From: Locusta migratoria
Taxonomy: Eukaryota > Arthropoda > Insecta > Orthoptera > Acrididae
Direction: 5' to 3'
DNA length: 64,000 nucleotides
NCBI GenBank assembly: GCA_026315105.1
Contig: CM048755.1
Coordinates: 754,869,301 to 754,933,300, forward strand
Below the pieces are notes generated by a model that did not search any database, was not told where the DNA came from, and worked only from the letters and a program-made list of their open reading frames with translations. The position numbers were made by a program, and so were the translations under genes. Positions 21,760 to 33,116 of the stretch are shown here, in pieces (position 1 is the first letter of the stretch; every line of letters starts with the position of its first letter).

Positions 21760-24540
21760 AATGAAAAGATCACTGTAGTAGCAGGAGCGTCTCTAGAAAG
21801 ATCCCAGAACTGCTCTCATAAATAAACGGTCACAAAGCCGACATAGTACTAGGGACGGAAAGTTGGCTGCAACCAGACGTAAACAGTAATGAGACGTAAA
21901 CTCAGATTGGAATGTATACCACCGAGACAGGCTGCACAGTGAAGGGAGAGGCATGTTTATAGCGATAAAAAGTGCACTAGTATCGAAGGAAATAGACGGA
22001 GATCCGAAGTGTGAAATAATTTGGGTGAAGGTCACGGTTAAAGCAGGCTCGAAAATGGTAACTGGATGTTTCTATAGGCCTCCTGGCTCAGCAGCTGTTG
22101 TGGCAGAACATCTGGAGGAAAATTTGGAAAATATTTCGAGTAGACTTCCCAATCATGTTATAATTTTTGTAGGTGATTTTAAATTTACCAGATATAGACT
22201 GGGAGACCCAAACATTTATGCTGGGTTGTAGGGACAAAGAGTCCAGTGAAGTTATTTTGAGTGCATTAAGTGCGCCTCGGTTGCACAGTGGTAGAGTGCC
22301 AGACTACAAATCCAAAGCTCGCGGGTTCGATCCCCGCCAGGTCCTAGGATTTTTATCTGTCACTTTCCACTTGTTTCACCTCTGGCAGTATTGCTCATGT
22401 GAAAAATACTGAGTAGCACCGTGGTTCGGAACCCACGTTAAACTGTAGGTCCCCCTATAACTGGCTGGGTAAGTCAGTTCGAAGGTCGGAGGTAGGCAAC
22501 GGCATACCACCTCCAAACAGGACCATGCCTAGTAAAGCACTGTGGTGTTCAAACCAATCTTCGGATTGTTGACTGCTTTACCTTTTATCTGAAAACTACC
22601 TTGAGCAGTTAAACACAGAACTGACTTGTGGCGACAACATATTAGACCTTCTGGTGACAAACAGACCCAAACTGTTTGAAACAGTTAACGCAGAACAGGG
22701 AATCAGTGATCATAAAGCGGTTACAGCATTGATAATTTCAGCCATAAATAGAAATATTAAAAAATGTAGGAAGATTTTTCTGTTCAGAAAAAGTGATAAA
22801 AAGCAAATTTCAGAGTACTTGATGGCTCAACACAGAAGTTTTATCGCAAGTACAGATAGTGTTGAGGAACAGTGGTCAAAGTTCAAAGCCATTGTACAAT
22901 ATGCATTAGATGAGTATGTATCAAGCAAGATCGTGAGAGATGGAAAGGAGCCACCTTGGTACAACAACCAAATTAGAAAACTGTTACGGAAGCAAAGGGA
23001 ACTTCACTGAAAAATATAAACACAGCCAAAACCTTGTAGACAAACAAAAATTAAATGAAGCGAAATGTAGCGAGAGGAGGGCTATGTGAGAGGCATTCAA
23101 TGAGTTCAAAAGTAAAGTTCTTTGTACTCACTTCACTGAAAATCCTAAGAAATTTTGGTCTTATGTCAAAGTGGTAGGTGGATCAAAACAAAATCTCCAG
23201 ACACTATGTGACAAAAATGGCATTGAAACAGAGGATGACACTCTGAAGGCTGAATTACTACATGACTTTTTCCAAAGCTGTTTCACAGAGGAAGATTGCA
23301 CTGTAGTTCCTTCTCTAGATTGCTGCACAGATCACAAAATGGAAGATATAAAAATAATTGACAGAGGGACAGAAAAACAATTAAAATCACTCAAACAGGA
23401 AAGACCGCAGGACCAGATGGGATACCAGTTCGTTTCTACACAGAGTACACGAAGGAACTTGCCCCCCTTCTTGCAGTGGTGTACCGTAGGTCTCTAGAAA
23501 AGTGTAGTGTGCCGAAAGATTGGAAAATGGTGCAGGTCATCCCCATTTTTAAGAAAGGACGTAAGATCGATGTGCAGAAGTATAGGCCTATATCTCTAAG
23601 GTCGGTCAGTTGTAGAATTTTGGAACATATATTATATTCAAGTATAATGACTTTCCTGGAGACTAGAAATCTGCTCTGTAGGAATCAGCATGGGTTTCGG
23701 AAAAGGCAATCGTGTGAAACCCAGCTCTCGCTATTGGTCCATGAGACTCAGAGGGCCATAGACATGGGTTCACAGGTGGATGCTGTGTTTCTTGACTTCT
23801 GCAAGGCGTTTGATACAGTACCCCACAGACGTTTAATGAACAAAGTAAGAGTATATGGTCTATCAGACCAATTGTGTGATTGGATTGAGGAGTTCCTAGA
23901 TAACAGAATTCAGCATGTCATTCTCAATGGAGAGAAGTCTTCTGAAGTAAGAGTGATGTCAGGTGTGGCACAGGGCAGTGTCGTGGGTCTGTTGCTGTTC
24001 ACGATATATATAAATGATCTTGCAGATGATATCAGAAGCTCACTGAGGCTTTTTGCAGATGATGCTGTAGTATATAGAAAGGTTGTAACAATGGAAAATT
24101 GTATTGAAATTCAGGAGGATCTGTATTGAATTGACGCATTGTGCAGGGAATGGCAATTGAATCTCAATGTGCTGCGAATACATAGAAAGAAAGATCCTGT
24201 ATCATTTAGCTACACTATAGTGGGTCAGCAACTGGAAGAAGTTAATTCCATAAATTATCTGGGAATAGGCATTAGGAGTGATTTAAAATGGAATGACCAT
24301 ATAAAATCAATCGTCAGAAAAGCAGATGCCAGACTTAGATTCATTGGAAGAATCCAAAGGAAATGCAGTCCGAAAACAAAGGAAGTAATTTACAGTACAC
24401 TTGTTCACCCACAGCTTGAATACTGCTCACCAGTGTGGGATCCAACAGAGAGCAGCGCGCTTCATTACAAGATCATTTGGTAATCATGAGAGTGTTACGG
24501 AGATGGTCTATAAACTCCAGTGGAAGACTGTGCAGGAGAA
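21760..24540 (+). pseudogene. CR1-like LINE copy 2: ORF2 endonuclease and reverse transcriptase
   Basis: Endonuclease text includes MFIAIKSALVSKEI (21953), VTGCFYRPPGSAAVVAEHL (about 22055) and, after the SINE, DNILDLLVTNRPKL and ISDHKAV (22635-22710). RT text is best preserved at 23476-24129: KYRPISLRSVSCRILEHIL, HGFRKRQSCETQLSL, FLDFCKAFDTVPH, GVAQGSVVGLLLF, LRLFADDAVVY. The catalytic FADD is intact. An internal stop at 24127-24129 and a second frame at 24139-24483 break the C-terminus. The endonuclease lacks an open frame because of stops and the SINE. Confidence 0.88.
22271..22587 (+). repeat. tRNA-derived SINE in the LINE endonuclease
   Basis: The head looks like a tRNA: A-box-like TTGCACAGTGGTAGAGTG near 22281 and B box GGTTCGATCC near 22324. 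A body of about 250 bp without tRNA similarity follows. Endonuclease text breaks after SSEVILSAL and resumes with ENYLEQLNTELT, so the insertion interrupts that frame. I could not find a target-site duplication. Confidence 0.75.
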
Positions 24541-25744
24541 GGTGATGGTGAAGATGAATGGAGGGCGCTCAACAACGAGGTTTTCAGCGCCCGGGCAGAA
24601 TGTAGTTGAGGCGAGTGTCAGGAATGTTCTTTTGCAAGATGAGGGAAACACAATTGAAAATGCAGAATTCAACAACTGGAGATAAAACCTGGGTGCAGCA
24701 TGAATCAATGTAGGTAACTCAAGAGCCACCATCGTACTTTGTCGAAAAAGTAGAACTTGGATGAAGTAGTTAAAATGACAGGATGAAAGCTGACTGCCTG
24801 CATGAAGAAAAGCTAGCAACCTACCAATCTACAATCTCTTTACCCCGACATTGGAGGAGGGTCAATGTGTCCTGTATATCTTGCAATAACGTCACAACTG
24901 GATACAACTGACGTAAGGCTTGCAGCGCACTAAGAGAGTCAGAACAGAGAAGAAGCCGTTTACGCCGATCTCTTCTAATTTGCTCCAGTGCTTTCAGAAT
25001 TGCATAAAGCTCTGCTGAGAAAACAGAATAATGCTCAGGAAGCCGAATCCGGATGACACGGCCTGGAAATACGACGGAGCAGCCGACGGTACTATCCTGT
25101 TTCGAACCGTCAGTGTACACTACTGTATAAATGTAATGCATGTCTAAAATATTAAAAAAACACTGACCAAAAGGTAAAATCTGAAGTGTCACCTTTCTTA
25201 AAAGTTGTGAGATCTAAAACAAGATGGAGCTTCTGGACAAGCCAAGGTGGAAACCGTCCCCAACCTCAACATAAAACACTAAGATCTGCCATTCCCATCT
25301 CTAAAAGGCAAGTGGTACACCCATCCCACTGGAAAGTTCATGGGATAAATTGGAATTATTCATCTCCGACCCAAGAGTAGCTAGGGAAGTACGTGTCCAC
25401 CTAGACAGAGCCCCACGTGCCTAGGTAAGCCTTATACAACTGAGGTGCAGCAGTATCCCCAGAGACTGTTCTGCTTCAACAGCCATGCATCCCATCAGCA
25501 CGTAGCGCACCTTAGGATTGAAGAGTTTTTTATAGACTTTTATACCATCCTCGCGATCCGGGTGGTCAAGCCAAGATCCCCATTCCCTGGTACACACAAC
25601 GTTCCACCGCCGCGCCACACGGTGGTCGCTGAAGCGTGCCCAGAGATTATGGTGTCTAGAGGACTGGTGGTGCTTACCAGTCCCCAGCTCAAGACCCCCA
25701 CGGGTTCTGCAGGAGAGACGCTCTGTCACTCGGTACTGGCTTTT
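24541..25744 (-). mobile_element. Foreign insert in LINE copy 2 carrying an RNase H LINE fragment
   Basis: LINE copy 2 protein text stops near 24540 and its 3' region resumes near 25745. Between them the minus strand shows RNase H text at 24821-25120 (YTDGSKQDSTVGCSVVF, HYSVFSAELYAIL, CSDSLSALQALRQLYP). A linker region is recognisable to about 25380 (GRFPPWLVQKLHL). It is related to the fragment at 134-1206. The pieces at 24541-24820 and 25380-25744 are unassigned. Confidence 0.65.
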
Positions 25745-25998
25745 GTCGAAGTTTTGAGAACATACCTCTACCGAGGAGTCTAGCAGTATATTGCTCCCTT
25801 CTATGTATATCTCCCGAAGAGATCATGAAGATAAAATCAGAGAGATTAGAGCCCACACAGAGGCATACCAACAATGTTTCATTCCACGAACAATATGTGA
25901 CTGGAATAGGAGGGAGAACCGTTAGTGGTACTCAAGGTACCCTCCACCACACACCTAGCAGGTGGCTTGCGGAGTATGTATGCAGATGTAGATGTAGA

Positions 25999-26520
25999 AA
26001 TACAATTGTGGCTGACTAACAACAACATATGTTATGACTCTGACCTATGGAAAGCCAAACTTCTGGCATTCGTTAAGGGGCACCAGATGTCTCCTGTTTG
26101 ATAAAAGTTTGCAAGAGAATGGATTTGTACCCCTCCGACTGCCTCCGTACCATCCAGACCTGAATCCCATCAAATTAATATGGAATATTGTGAAAAGCAG
26201 AATCCATACTCGGAATATCTCAAGCATTTTGCTAATGGAGCTGAAAAAAATTAGAGCTGATGCTTTTGCTGCTGAGACATCACAAGATTGGAGCACGGTG
26301 GTGTGTCACATAGAAAAAGTGTGCAAGGACTAGTGGAGAAGAGATGCTCTGATGGATGAAGAAATAAAAAAAATAGTAATATCAGTGGGGCTGGATTCAA
26401 TTAATGAATCATTATCGTCAGTGACCGAATTAGCAGACAACGAATCAACAGAGACAGCTGAGGAAGATGAGATCAGCATGGGAGGTAGTTCTACAGATAC
26501 TGCCAGTGAAGCTCTGTGAA
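25999..26520 (+). pseudogene. IS630/mariner-type transposase, C-terminal half
   Basis: This continues the transposase begun at 20072. Text resumes with IQLWLTNNNICYDSDLWKAK, shifts frame near 26095, then reads LQENGFVPLRLPPYHPDL and LIWNIVKSRIHTRN. The third catalytic residue, normally Glu in the NPIE.IW block, is Lys here (AAA at 26172-26174), a likely loss of catalysis. An acidic C-terminal tail ends at a stop near 26518. No terminal inverted repeats were recognised. Confidence 0.82.
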
Positions 26521-27150
26521 CAGCTGAGGTAAGATACTGCTGTCAGGAATATATCGTAGAATCAGTATTCTAGCTATTGTTTTTACTTGAAATTTGTTTT
26601 CAATGTTGTTCATTGGAAGAAATACTTTGTTTTGATTACTAGCTTCATCTTTACCTCTTCTGAGTACTTGCAACTTCTTTATCCATTCGGAATCTTCTAG
26701 GCATCGTAGGTGTTGAACATGCTTGGCTGCATTAATATTCAACCAATGATTGTTTTGCAATTTTTTTTTTTATAATGTGAGAAGAATAAATCACTCGGAA
26801 ACCGCCACTGAAAGGATTAGTAAAATTGATGCAGGCTTAACATCTAACCACAGCATTGAACATTGCATTCGAATTTCCAAATTAGATTTAGTCTTCTGCA
26901 AAATTAATCATGAGTAAATGTGTTGCGTGTAACAGGCTAGCAGTGGCCCACTTACAAGAATACTGGAGCATACATGTATACCATACTGCTCTTCCCTCTC
27001 TGTTTCTCCGGTGTAAACATGACGGTGCAGCCACTGTTGCAAGATTACCACTTGGCTTTGCCGAGTAATAATTGTAAAATTAAGTTGTGTTGTGTCAATC
27101 TGAACACAATATAAAAGCAGGTAGTGAATATTCTTCAACCGTGAAGGAAT
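26521..27150. other. Intron sequence, nothing assigned
   Basis: AT-rich sequence with a T-run near 26760. A 90-codon minus-strand open frame (26491-26760) has no recognised similarity. Confidence 0.4.
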
Positions 27151-27164
27151 TAGCACAAGTTCTA

Positions 27165-27375
27165 AGGCTCCTTCCTACGGAATGCGCAGCTGCTTCCCGT
27201 GAGAGGTTTGAGTCCTTCCACAAGCATGGCTGTATGTGTTGTCCTTAGCATAATTTAGTTTAAGTAATTTACTGTATAATAAATATGCAGCCCTACCAAT
27301 AGCTTTACTTTAAGAAGTTTGGACGTGTAATGATCAATGACCTAAGCAGTTTGGTCCCTTAGGTTTACAAAGGTT
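27165..27375 (+). repeat. tRNA-derived SINE
   Basis: A B-box-like GAGGTTTGAGTCCTTCC lies near 27203. It is followed by TGTTGTCCTTAGCATAATTTAG and a tail with CCTAAGCAGTTTGGTCCCTTAGG near 27340-27362. On the opposite strand the same order appears at 51810-51967. About 45 bp near 27270-27320 look inserted. Confidence 0.7.
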
Positions 27376-27839
27376 TGGACACTTGATTTCGAGTATTCTT
27401 TGACCTCACAGCAGTCTTCTCTCATTAGCCATTCAAAAGTGACAACCGTCTTCTCTTGTTGGCTGTTCAAAAGTGACAAGAAAATTGTTTCCTGCCACTT
27501 AGTGCTGTGCCTATATTATTTTGACTGCACATAATTTATGTTGTTTGGACTGTAATTTTCTCTCCTTGCTTTCATTTCTTTGTATGTGTAGATTTTAATA
27601 GATAAATATGGCTGTGAATTCACCTGCATCTGATTTCACTCAGTTAATTTAGTCTCAGAATCAAGCAAGTGACCTCTTTGACAGAGGTTTTGAGGGAAGG
27701 AAGCATTGGGAGTGAGGAACAGTCATTACATAATTAAGCATTGGCATGTATCTATTACATTGTCTAAAGGTTTGTTGCTAAGATGTCATGAGACTCATAT
27801 TCCATTTCATAAAACCATGTGATCCTGCTGCTGACTTCA

Positions 27840-28260
27840 TTTCCACTGACACATGACATGCACAGTCACCACCCATCCTGAGGGATCCCACACCACTGGA
27901 TTTGAGCCCTGGAGCTTAGGGAGGTGGATGATGGCAAACAGCCTGGCTTGCCTTCGACATTACAGCCTGCATCAGGAGGCCATTACCACCACACAGTATC
28001 ATTTCACTATGTGGATTTGCCTATGCAAGAAGACTATCTGCTACTGTGTGTAGGTGGGTGCTCTCTCTATGGTTGTCTGAAGTCTGCATGTCCAATGCAG
28101 TCACAATGGAAATCGCCACACACAGTCAAGAGCTTTGTGGTCCCAGTCCTAGCTCCTGTTCCCTCAGTTCCACCCAAATGCATCCCCCCCCTCCTCACTG
28201 TAATATTTCACACCCTCAATATATGATGATGGTGCAGAAGTTGAGGGGGAAGGGATGTGG
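27840..28260 (+). mobile_element. Possible gypsy 3' end with polypurine tract
   Basis: A purine block GTTGAGGGGGAAGGGA at about 28240-28255 is followed by TGTGGTGCC, the arrangement of a polypurine tract and LTR start. Upstream open sequence is Pro/Ser-rich but not clearly Gag or Pol. This is a weak call; a search is needed. From 28260 to 28840 I see nothing further. Confidence 0.25.
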
Positions 28261-28839
28261 TGCCATATGCTGCCATAGTTGGCAACATCCCATCATTGCT
28301 GCAGTTGCCGGTAGTTGGCAACAATGACATAGAAGAGGCAATGTCATGCAACCTATGACTGCCACATCTACCAGAGTGCATTAGGAGCACCACCTTTCCT
28401 CAGGAATATAGGATGCAACCAAAGAACTGCAGTATGATGCTGCGGCTCTGAGACTACATTATTAGTCAGTGAGTCATTGAGCCTCCATGTGACACCCCAC
28501 AGACCTCTCAAGTCAGTGTCAACAAGAGATAGGCAATAACTCTGTTATAACCATCAGCTGTTGCCCTTACAGTGTAATGTTATGCTGAAGAAAACTAGAA
28601 TTCAAGAGTAAAATGATACTTATGAATCAGAAAAGAGCATTCTGTACATTCAAAAGTAAAAAAATAATTTTGCTTTCATTCGTCTTATTCAAGAAGAACA
28701 TTTCTTTTGTCTGCACTTGAAAATGTTTAGTAAAAGCATTATTAATTCAATATTTGTGTGTGGCTCTTATTGTGTGTCTGCATTACATTTAGAGTTCCTG
28801 TAGCTACAGTTTCTTCCCTTGTTACTGGCCACCTTCATT

Positions 28840-29255
28840 ATTACATGCCCCTTCTTCAAACTGGGTCAGAGAAATAAATTATGTTAAAGTGGACACACCA
28901 TCTTAAAAGGAGGATGTACAACGAGCAAAACAAAGAGTATAGAAAAGTAGTTGACTCAGATTAGGAAAAGAAACAGTAAAAGCAGTAGATGAGTTTTGTA
29001 TTTTGCACAATAAAGTAACTTATATTAGGGAAAGTATAGCATAAAAAAGGAGAATGTCAATGGGAAGAAAGGCATTTGTGAAGAAGAGTAATTTTTCAAC
29101 ACTGAAGATCAATTCAGTGTTATAAAGTCCTTTCTGAAGGCATTTGTCTGGAGTGTACCCTTATCTGGGAGTGAAATATGGATTATAAGCAGTTCATACA
29201 ATTGAAACTTTTGAACTATGGTGCAGCAGAAAAATGCAGAAAATTAGTTGGAAGA
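28840..29255 (+). pseudogene. RTE/BovB-like LINE 3' fragment
   Basis: Degenerate plus-strand text matches the C-terminal end of the RT of the LINE at 11480-14150: an AFVWSVPLSGSEIWI-like block around 29140-29190 and ETFELWCSRKMQKISWK around 29198-29255. No open frame survives. Confidence 0.5.
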
Positions 29256-29470
29256 TCGCACAACTAATCTTACCTCTGCTGTGCTTACACAAAATGTAAG
29301 TGAATGACAGAAGTATCACTCTGCAGATAGCTTCAAATGATGTCCCTGTAAATTTCCTCTGTAGTGTTTCTTGAAACAAATTTAGGTTTCCTACCAGGCA
29401 CTGCAAATTTAAGTTCTGTAACATCCACTTGTTGATCAAACCTAAAGGTAATGTTGCACAGTGGAATACT
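29256..29470 (-). pseudogene. CR1-like LINE 3' fragment
   Basis: On the minus strand, RFDQQVDVTELKF is followed by a short-spaced SYLQSDTSVIHLHFV. This parallels the C-terminal end of the CR1-like copies at 17037 and 53221. It is short and diverged. Confidence 0.4.
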
Positions 29471-29515
29471 AAAGGACAAAGAAAGTAAAGTTTTGAAGTT
29501 CACACAAGTAGTAAT

Positions 29516-29765
29516 CATGCACACCAGACAGAGTTGGTGCTACAGCCGCATCTTGTTCGAAACTGCGACCGCTCATTGGCCCACCAAACAGCGGCGCTGC
29601 AAATGCAGGCTCCGCCACAAGCGCCATCTGGGTGGGCGTGCAGCAGGATGAACGAGACTGTCAGCAGTCTAGGATAAGCACTCCTGCCTTCAAGTTGCTC
29701 ATTTCCTTGTGTGTACAAGTTGTCTTTGTTCAATAAACGAATTGAAAGTTATAACACTTTTAGCG
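29516..29765 (+). repeat. Candidate 5' LTR of gypsy copy
   Basis: A non-coding GC-containing block with a TTCAATAAACG polyadenylation-type signal near 29730. It is followed by TAGCGGTGATGAG near 29760, a decayed version of the TGGCGACGAG primer site. The left boundary is uncertain. Confidence 0.5.
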
Positions 29766-32700
29766 GTGATGAGTTAGGGGTTCATACCAAGTTCCGCGCA
29801 ATTACTCATCAACGGCATAGCTACACTCAAACAATTACTCACCAATCTGGTTGAGCAGCGAAAGCAGCTCTGCACTGCCTTGCAACAACTTCTTGCCGCA
29901 TCTAACCACAACTGTCTACCAGCATTGAACATACCCATGTTTGTGCCATACGAGGAAGATGAAGGAGACTGGATCAACTATAAGAAGCGCCTCCGCCAGC
30001 ACTTCTCAGCTTTCAGTATTGATGAACCTCCAACTTTGTAAGTCATTATTCCTGTCTTGGATATCTCCAATATTGTATCATCTGTTAACTCAGTTGGCCC
30101 CATTTAAAGAACCATTGTCTCTCATGTTTGATGAAATGTGCTCTTTGCTAACATCCTATTACCAGAAACAGATCCATGTTGTTGCTTCCCGCATTGCATT
30201 TTATCAGTGCAAAAAGAAACCGGATCAAAGCCATAGAGCGTGGGCAGTAGAGCTACAAGTGCTCAGTCGCAAATGCCAATTCCTGACTGCAATTCATCAA
30301 GAATTATATGCACATCAGTTGGTCAGGGACACAATTCTGCGCTCCGACCCAGACAGGGAAGTTCGGCAGACAGCCCTCCAACTTGACAATCCTTCACTAG
30401 ATGAAGTTTTGAATATTGCTCAGACATTTGAAATCACTAGAGCTGTAGGTGCACAAATAGATTCGTGGGGTGATGTTCAGTCAGATAGGGCACCTGTTGA
30501 CATCGCCTCACACTGTGAGGAGGACGATGTCGCCGCAGTTCAAACACAGCTCAAACGCAGGAAAGTTAAGCAGCAAGCCGACTCTACAAATAAACAAGGT
30601 TCTGCTGTTTCTTCTTTGTCCTCCTTTCCTCACTGTTTCACACAGCATCTGCATGAAGATTGCCTCCAACGTTGGGCCACGTGCAACAATTGGAAGAAAA
30701 AAGGTCACGTTTCCTCAGTGTGCAGGTCTAAAACAGTACAGGTTGTCTGTAATAGTAACATAAATGACAACTCAATATTTTTCATAAATTCCACAGTTTC
30801 TTCAACAAATAAATCGTATATTGATGTTCAAATGCTCGGGAAGGATATTCACAAGCAAGTCGACACGGGCTTGACAGCCACCTTAATCAATTCTCAGACA
30901 TACACAATGTTGGGTTCGACAGTATTGTCCATGTTATGCGCTACTTGTGCACTAATAATCGTCAACAAATTTCACTCTTGGGACAACTGGAAATTGAGGT
31001 ACCCTACATATCAGTCATTTGTACTCTGACAGTGTATGTTGTGGATCACTCAGGTACCGAAAACTTGTTTGGCTATAACGCTTTCCGCATGTTCGGATTT
31101 TCCATTGATGACACTGTCAATGTCTCGGAGGAAATACCATACTCCCACTTAGAATCCCTGTCCACAGAATTTTCGACACATTTTTCTCCTGGCTTGGGCC
31201 GCGCAAACAACTTCGAAGCTCACATCACACTCAAACCGGCAACCAGGAAGAAGTTCTTTCGTGAGCCAATTCCGGTGGCACTGCTTGATTATGTCAAACA
31301 GAAAATTGACCAGCTTGCTGCTTCTGGCATTCTGCTTCTGATTACTACTAGCGAATGGGCCACACCACTAGTTGTCGTTCACGAGCCTAATGGTAGAGTT
31401 CATCTTTGAGGTGATTTAAAGCCTCCATCAATGCTTAATGTCTCATTAATACGTACCCCATGCTGCACCCTAAGTAAATGTTCTCCAAATTGGCGAGGGG
31501 AAAATTTTTCTCTAATATTGACTTGTCAGTGGACTATCAACAACTTCTGCTTGATGAAGATTCTCAGCGGTTCCTTGTTCTCAACACGCCTCTCAGGTTA
31601 TTTCAATATCAGAGGCTGCCGTTTGGCATCACAAGCACTCCTGCAATCTTTCATCGTGTTTTGGAACAACTGCTGGCCACTGTTCCAGGATGTGTTAATT
31701 ACCAGGACGATATAGACGTCATAGGTTCCACTACGGCAGAACACCTTGGCAATCTTCACATGCTTTTCTTTGTCTTGCAAGCTACTGGCATCAAATGCAA
31801 TTTACAGAAGTCACGGTTTTTTCAACCCTGTGTCATGTACCTGGGGTCTCAACTCTCTCGTGATGGAATTCAGCCACTTCGGAATGACATTGCTGCAATT
31901 GAAGCTCTTTCTTGACCCACCAACGTCAAAGAGTGGCAAGCATTTTTGGGCACAATAGCTTATTATCACAAGTTTCTGGTCTCTGTAGAGGGGGTTCCCA
32001 CCCAATGCACAAATTGCTTCACAAAAATGTTACATTTCAGTGGTCCAAGAAATGTGGAGCTGTCTTCACTCACCTCAAAACTCTTCTGCACACAGCCCTG
32101 TGTTTAGCCACTTACACGCCAGGTCAACTGTTAGTTCTTGCCACTGATGCCTCTCAGTATGGTATTGGTGTCATCCTTGCCCACAGATATCAGACAGATC
32201 AGAACGCCCCATAGCTTACACATAAAAAGCTCTAAACGCCTCTCAGCAAAAGTACTCTCAAATAGAGAAGGAAGCCTATAAAAATTCAGTGTTTTTCTGT
32301 ATGGTACAAAATTTCATATCATTACTGACCACAAACCCCAGGTGTCTCTCTTCAGTCCGCCAGCTTCAGTACCTTACAAGGCCACCCAAAGACACCAGCG
32401 ATGGACCTCATTCCTGTCCCTCTTCAATTACGAAATCCATTTCTGAGTTACGGCACAACACGGCAATGCAGATGTTCTGTCTCGCCTCCCCAAGGGCCCT
32501 GACCCTGCCTTTGATCAGGACAAGCTTCTTTGTTTTCATGTAGATGAGGCAGAACATCGGGTTGTTGAAGGGTTCCCAATAACAGGTGACTGCATAGCGG
32601 CTGCTACGGTGGCCCACCCTGTGCTACGCCACATCTTACACTACATCATGGATGGCTGGCTGAACCTACCTTCCATGAAGACATCAGAGCCACTTTGGAA

Positions 32701-32985
32701 TTATTTTTCACTACATTTTTACCTCACGTCTAGGAACAGCATTTTCTCCTTTTCACCGAAGAGGTGTCACCAAGAATGGTTATTCCCTCCAGTCTCTGGA
32801 AGGAAGTTCTACGGCTCCTCCATCATGGCCACTGGGGTGTCTCCTGCACCAAGACACTGGAACGACGTCACATCTACTGACTGGGCATCGATACCAACAT
32901 CAGCCATATGCTTGCTGCCTGCGAAGCATGCGCCTGCCAAGCACCAGTTCCAAGGACATCTACTTCATACTGGCATTGATATTGT
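29766..32985 (+). pseudogene. Mag-like gypsy: gag, protease, RT, RNase H, truncated integrase
   Basis: Gag is open at 29941-30760 (AFYQCKKKPDQSHRAWAVEL, LVRDTILRSDPDREV). It ends in a degraded zinc knuckle near 30680-30725. Protease shows VDTGLTATLINSQ near 30860, where the usual DTGA/S is DTGL. A frame change near 31000 leads to NLFGYNAFRMFGFS and EEIPYSHLES. RT runs 31150-31915 with LPFGITSTPAIFH and YQDD (about 31700) at the catalytic site, broken by a stop at 31408. RNase H (LATDASQYGIGVILAH near 32133) and an integrase zinc finger (CEACACQAP near 32917) follow. The copy ends near 32985 without integrase core or 3' LTR. Confidence 0.88.
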
Positions 32986-33116
32986 CACTGCTGCTTCTTC
33001 TTTGACCTCTGAAGTCCTTTTAGGTATTCTTTCAGTGTTGGAAACAGATGAAAACCATATGGGGACAAGTTCAATTTGCTTGGAGGATGATTTTTGAAAG
33101 TGAACAGAAAATGTCA

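Larger units (their letters stand above)
20893..25998 (+). mobile_element. CR1-like LINE copy 2, itself interrupted twice
   Basis: This plus-strand LINE is inserted in a transposase gene. ORF1 remnants run 20893-21680: a proline-rich start, then esterase-like VIGISNV near 21150 and HIDTNDSCWLGS near 21330. Endonuclease and RT follow to 24540, and the 3' end is at 25745-25998 with the CGGAGTATGTATGCAGATGTAGATG-type tail split over 25974-25998. A SINE sits at 22271-22587 and about 1.2 kb of foreign sequence at 24541-25744. The N-terminus of ORF1 and the 5' UTR are missing. Confidence 0.82.

Noticed and set aside
22271..22345. Possible functional tRNA gene (A and B box, tRNA-like order)
   Set aside because: It heads a longer repeat inserted in a LINE, and the anticodon and acceptor stems do not pair convincingly, so it is a SINE head.
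26491..26760. 90-codon minus-strand open frame
   Set aside because: AT-rich, no recognised motif, overlaps the transposase C-terminus on the other strand; chance ORF is likely.
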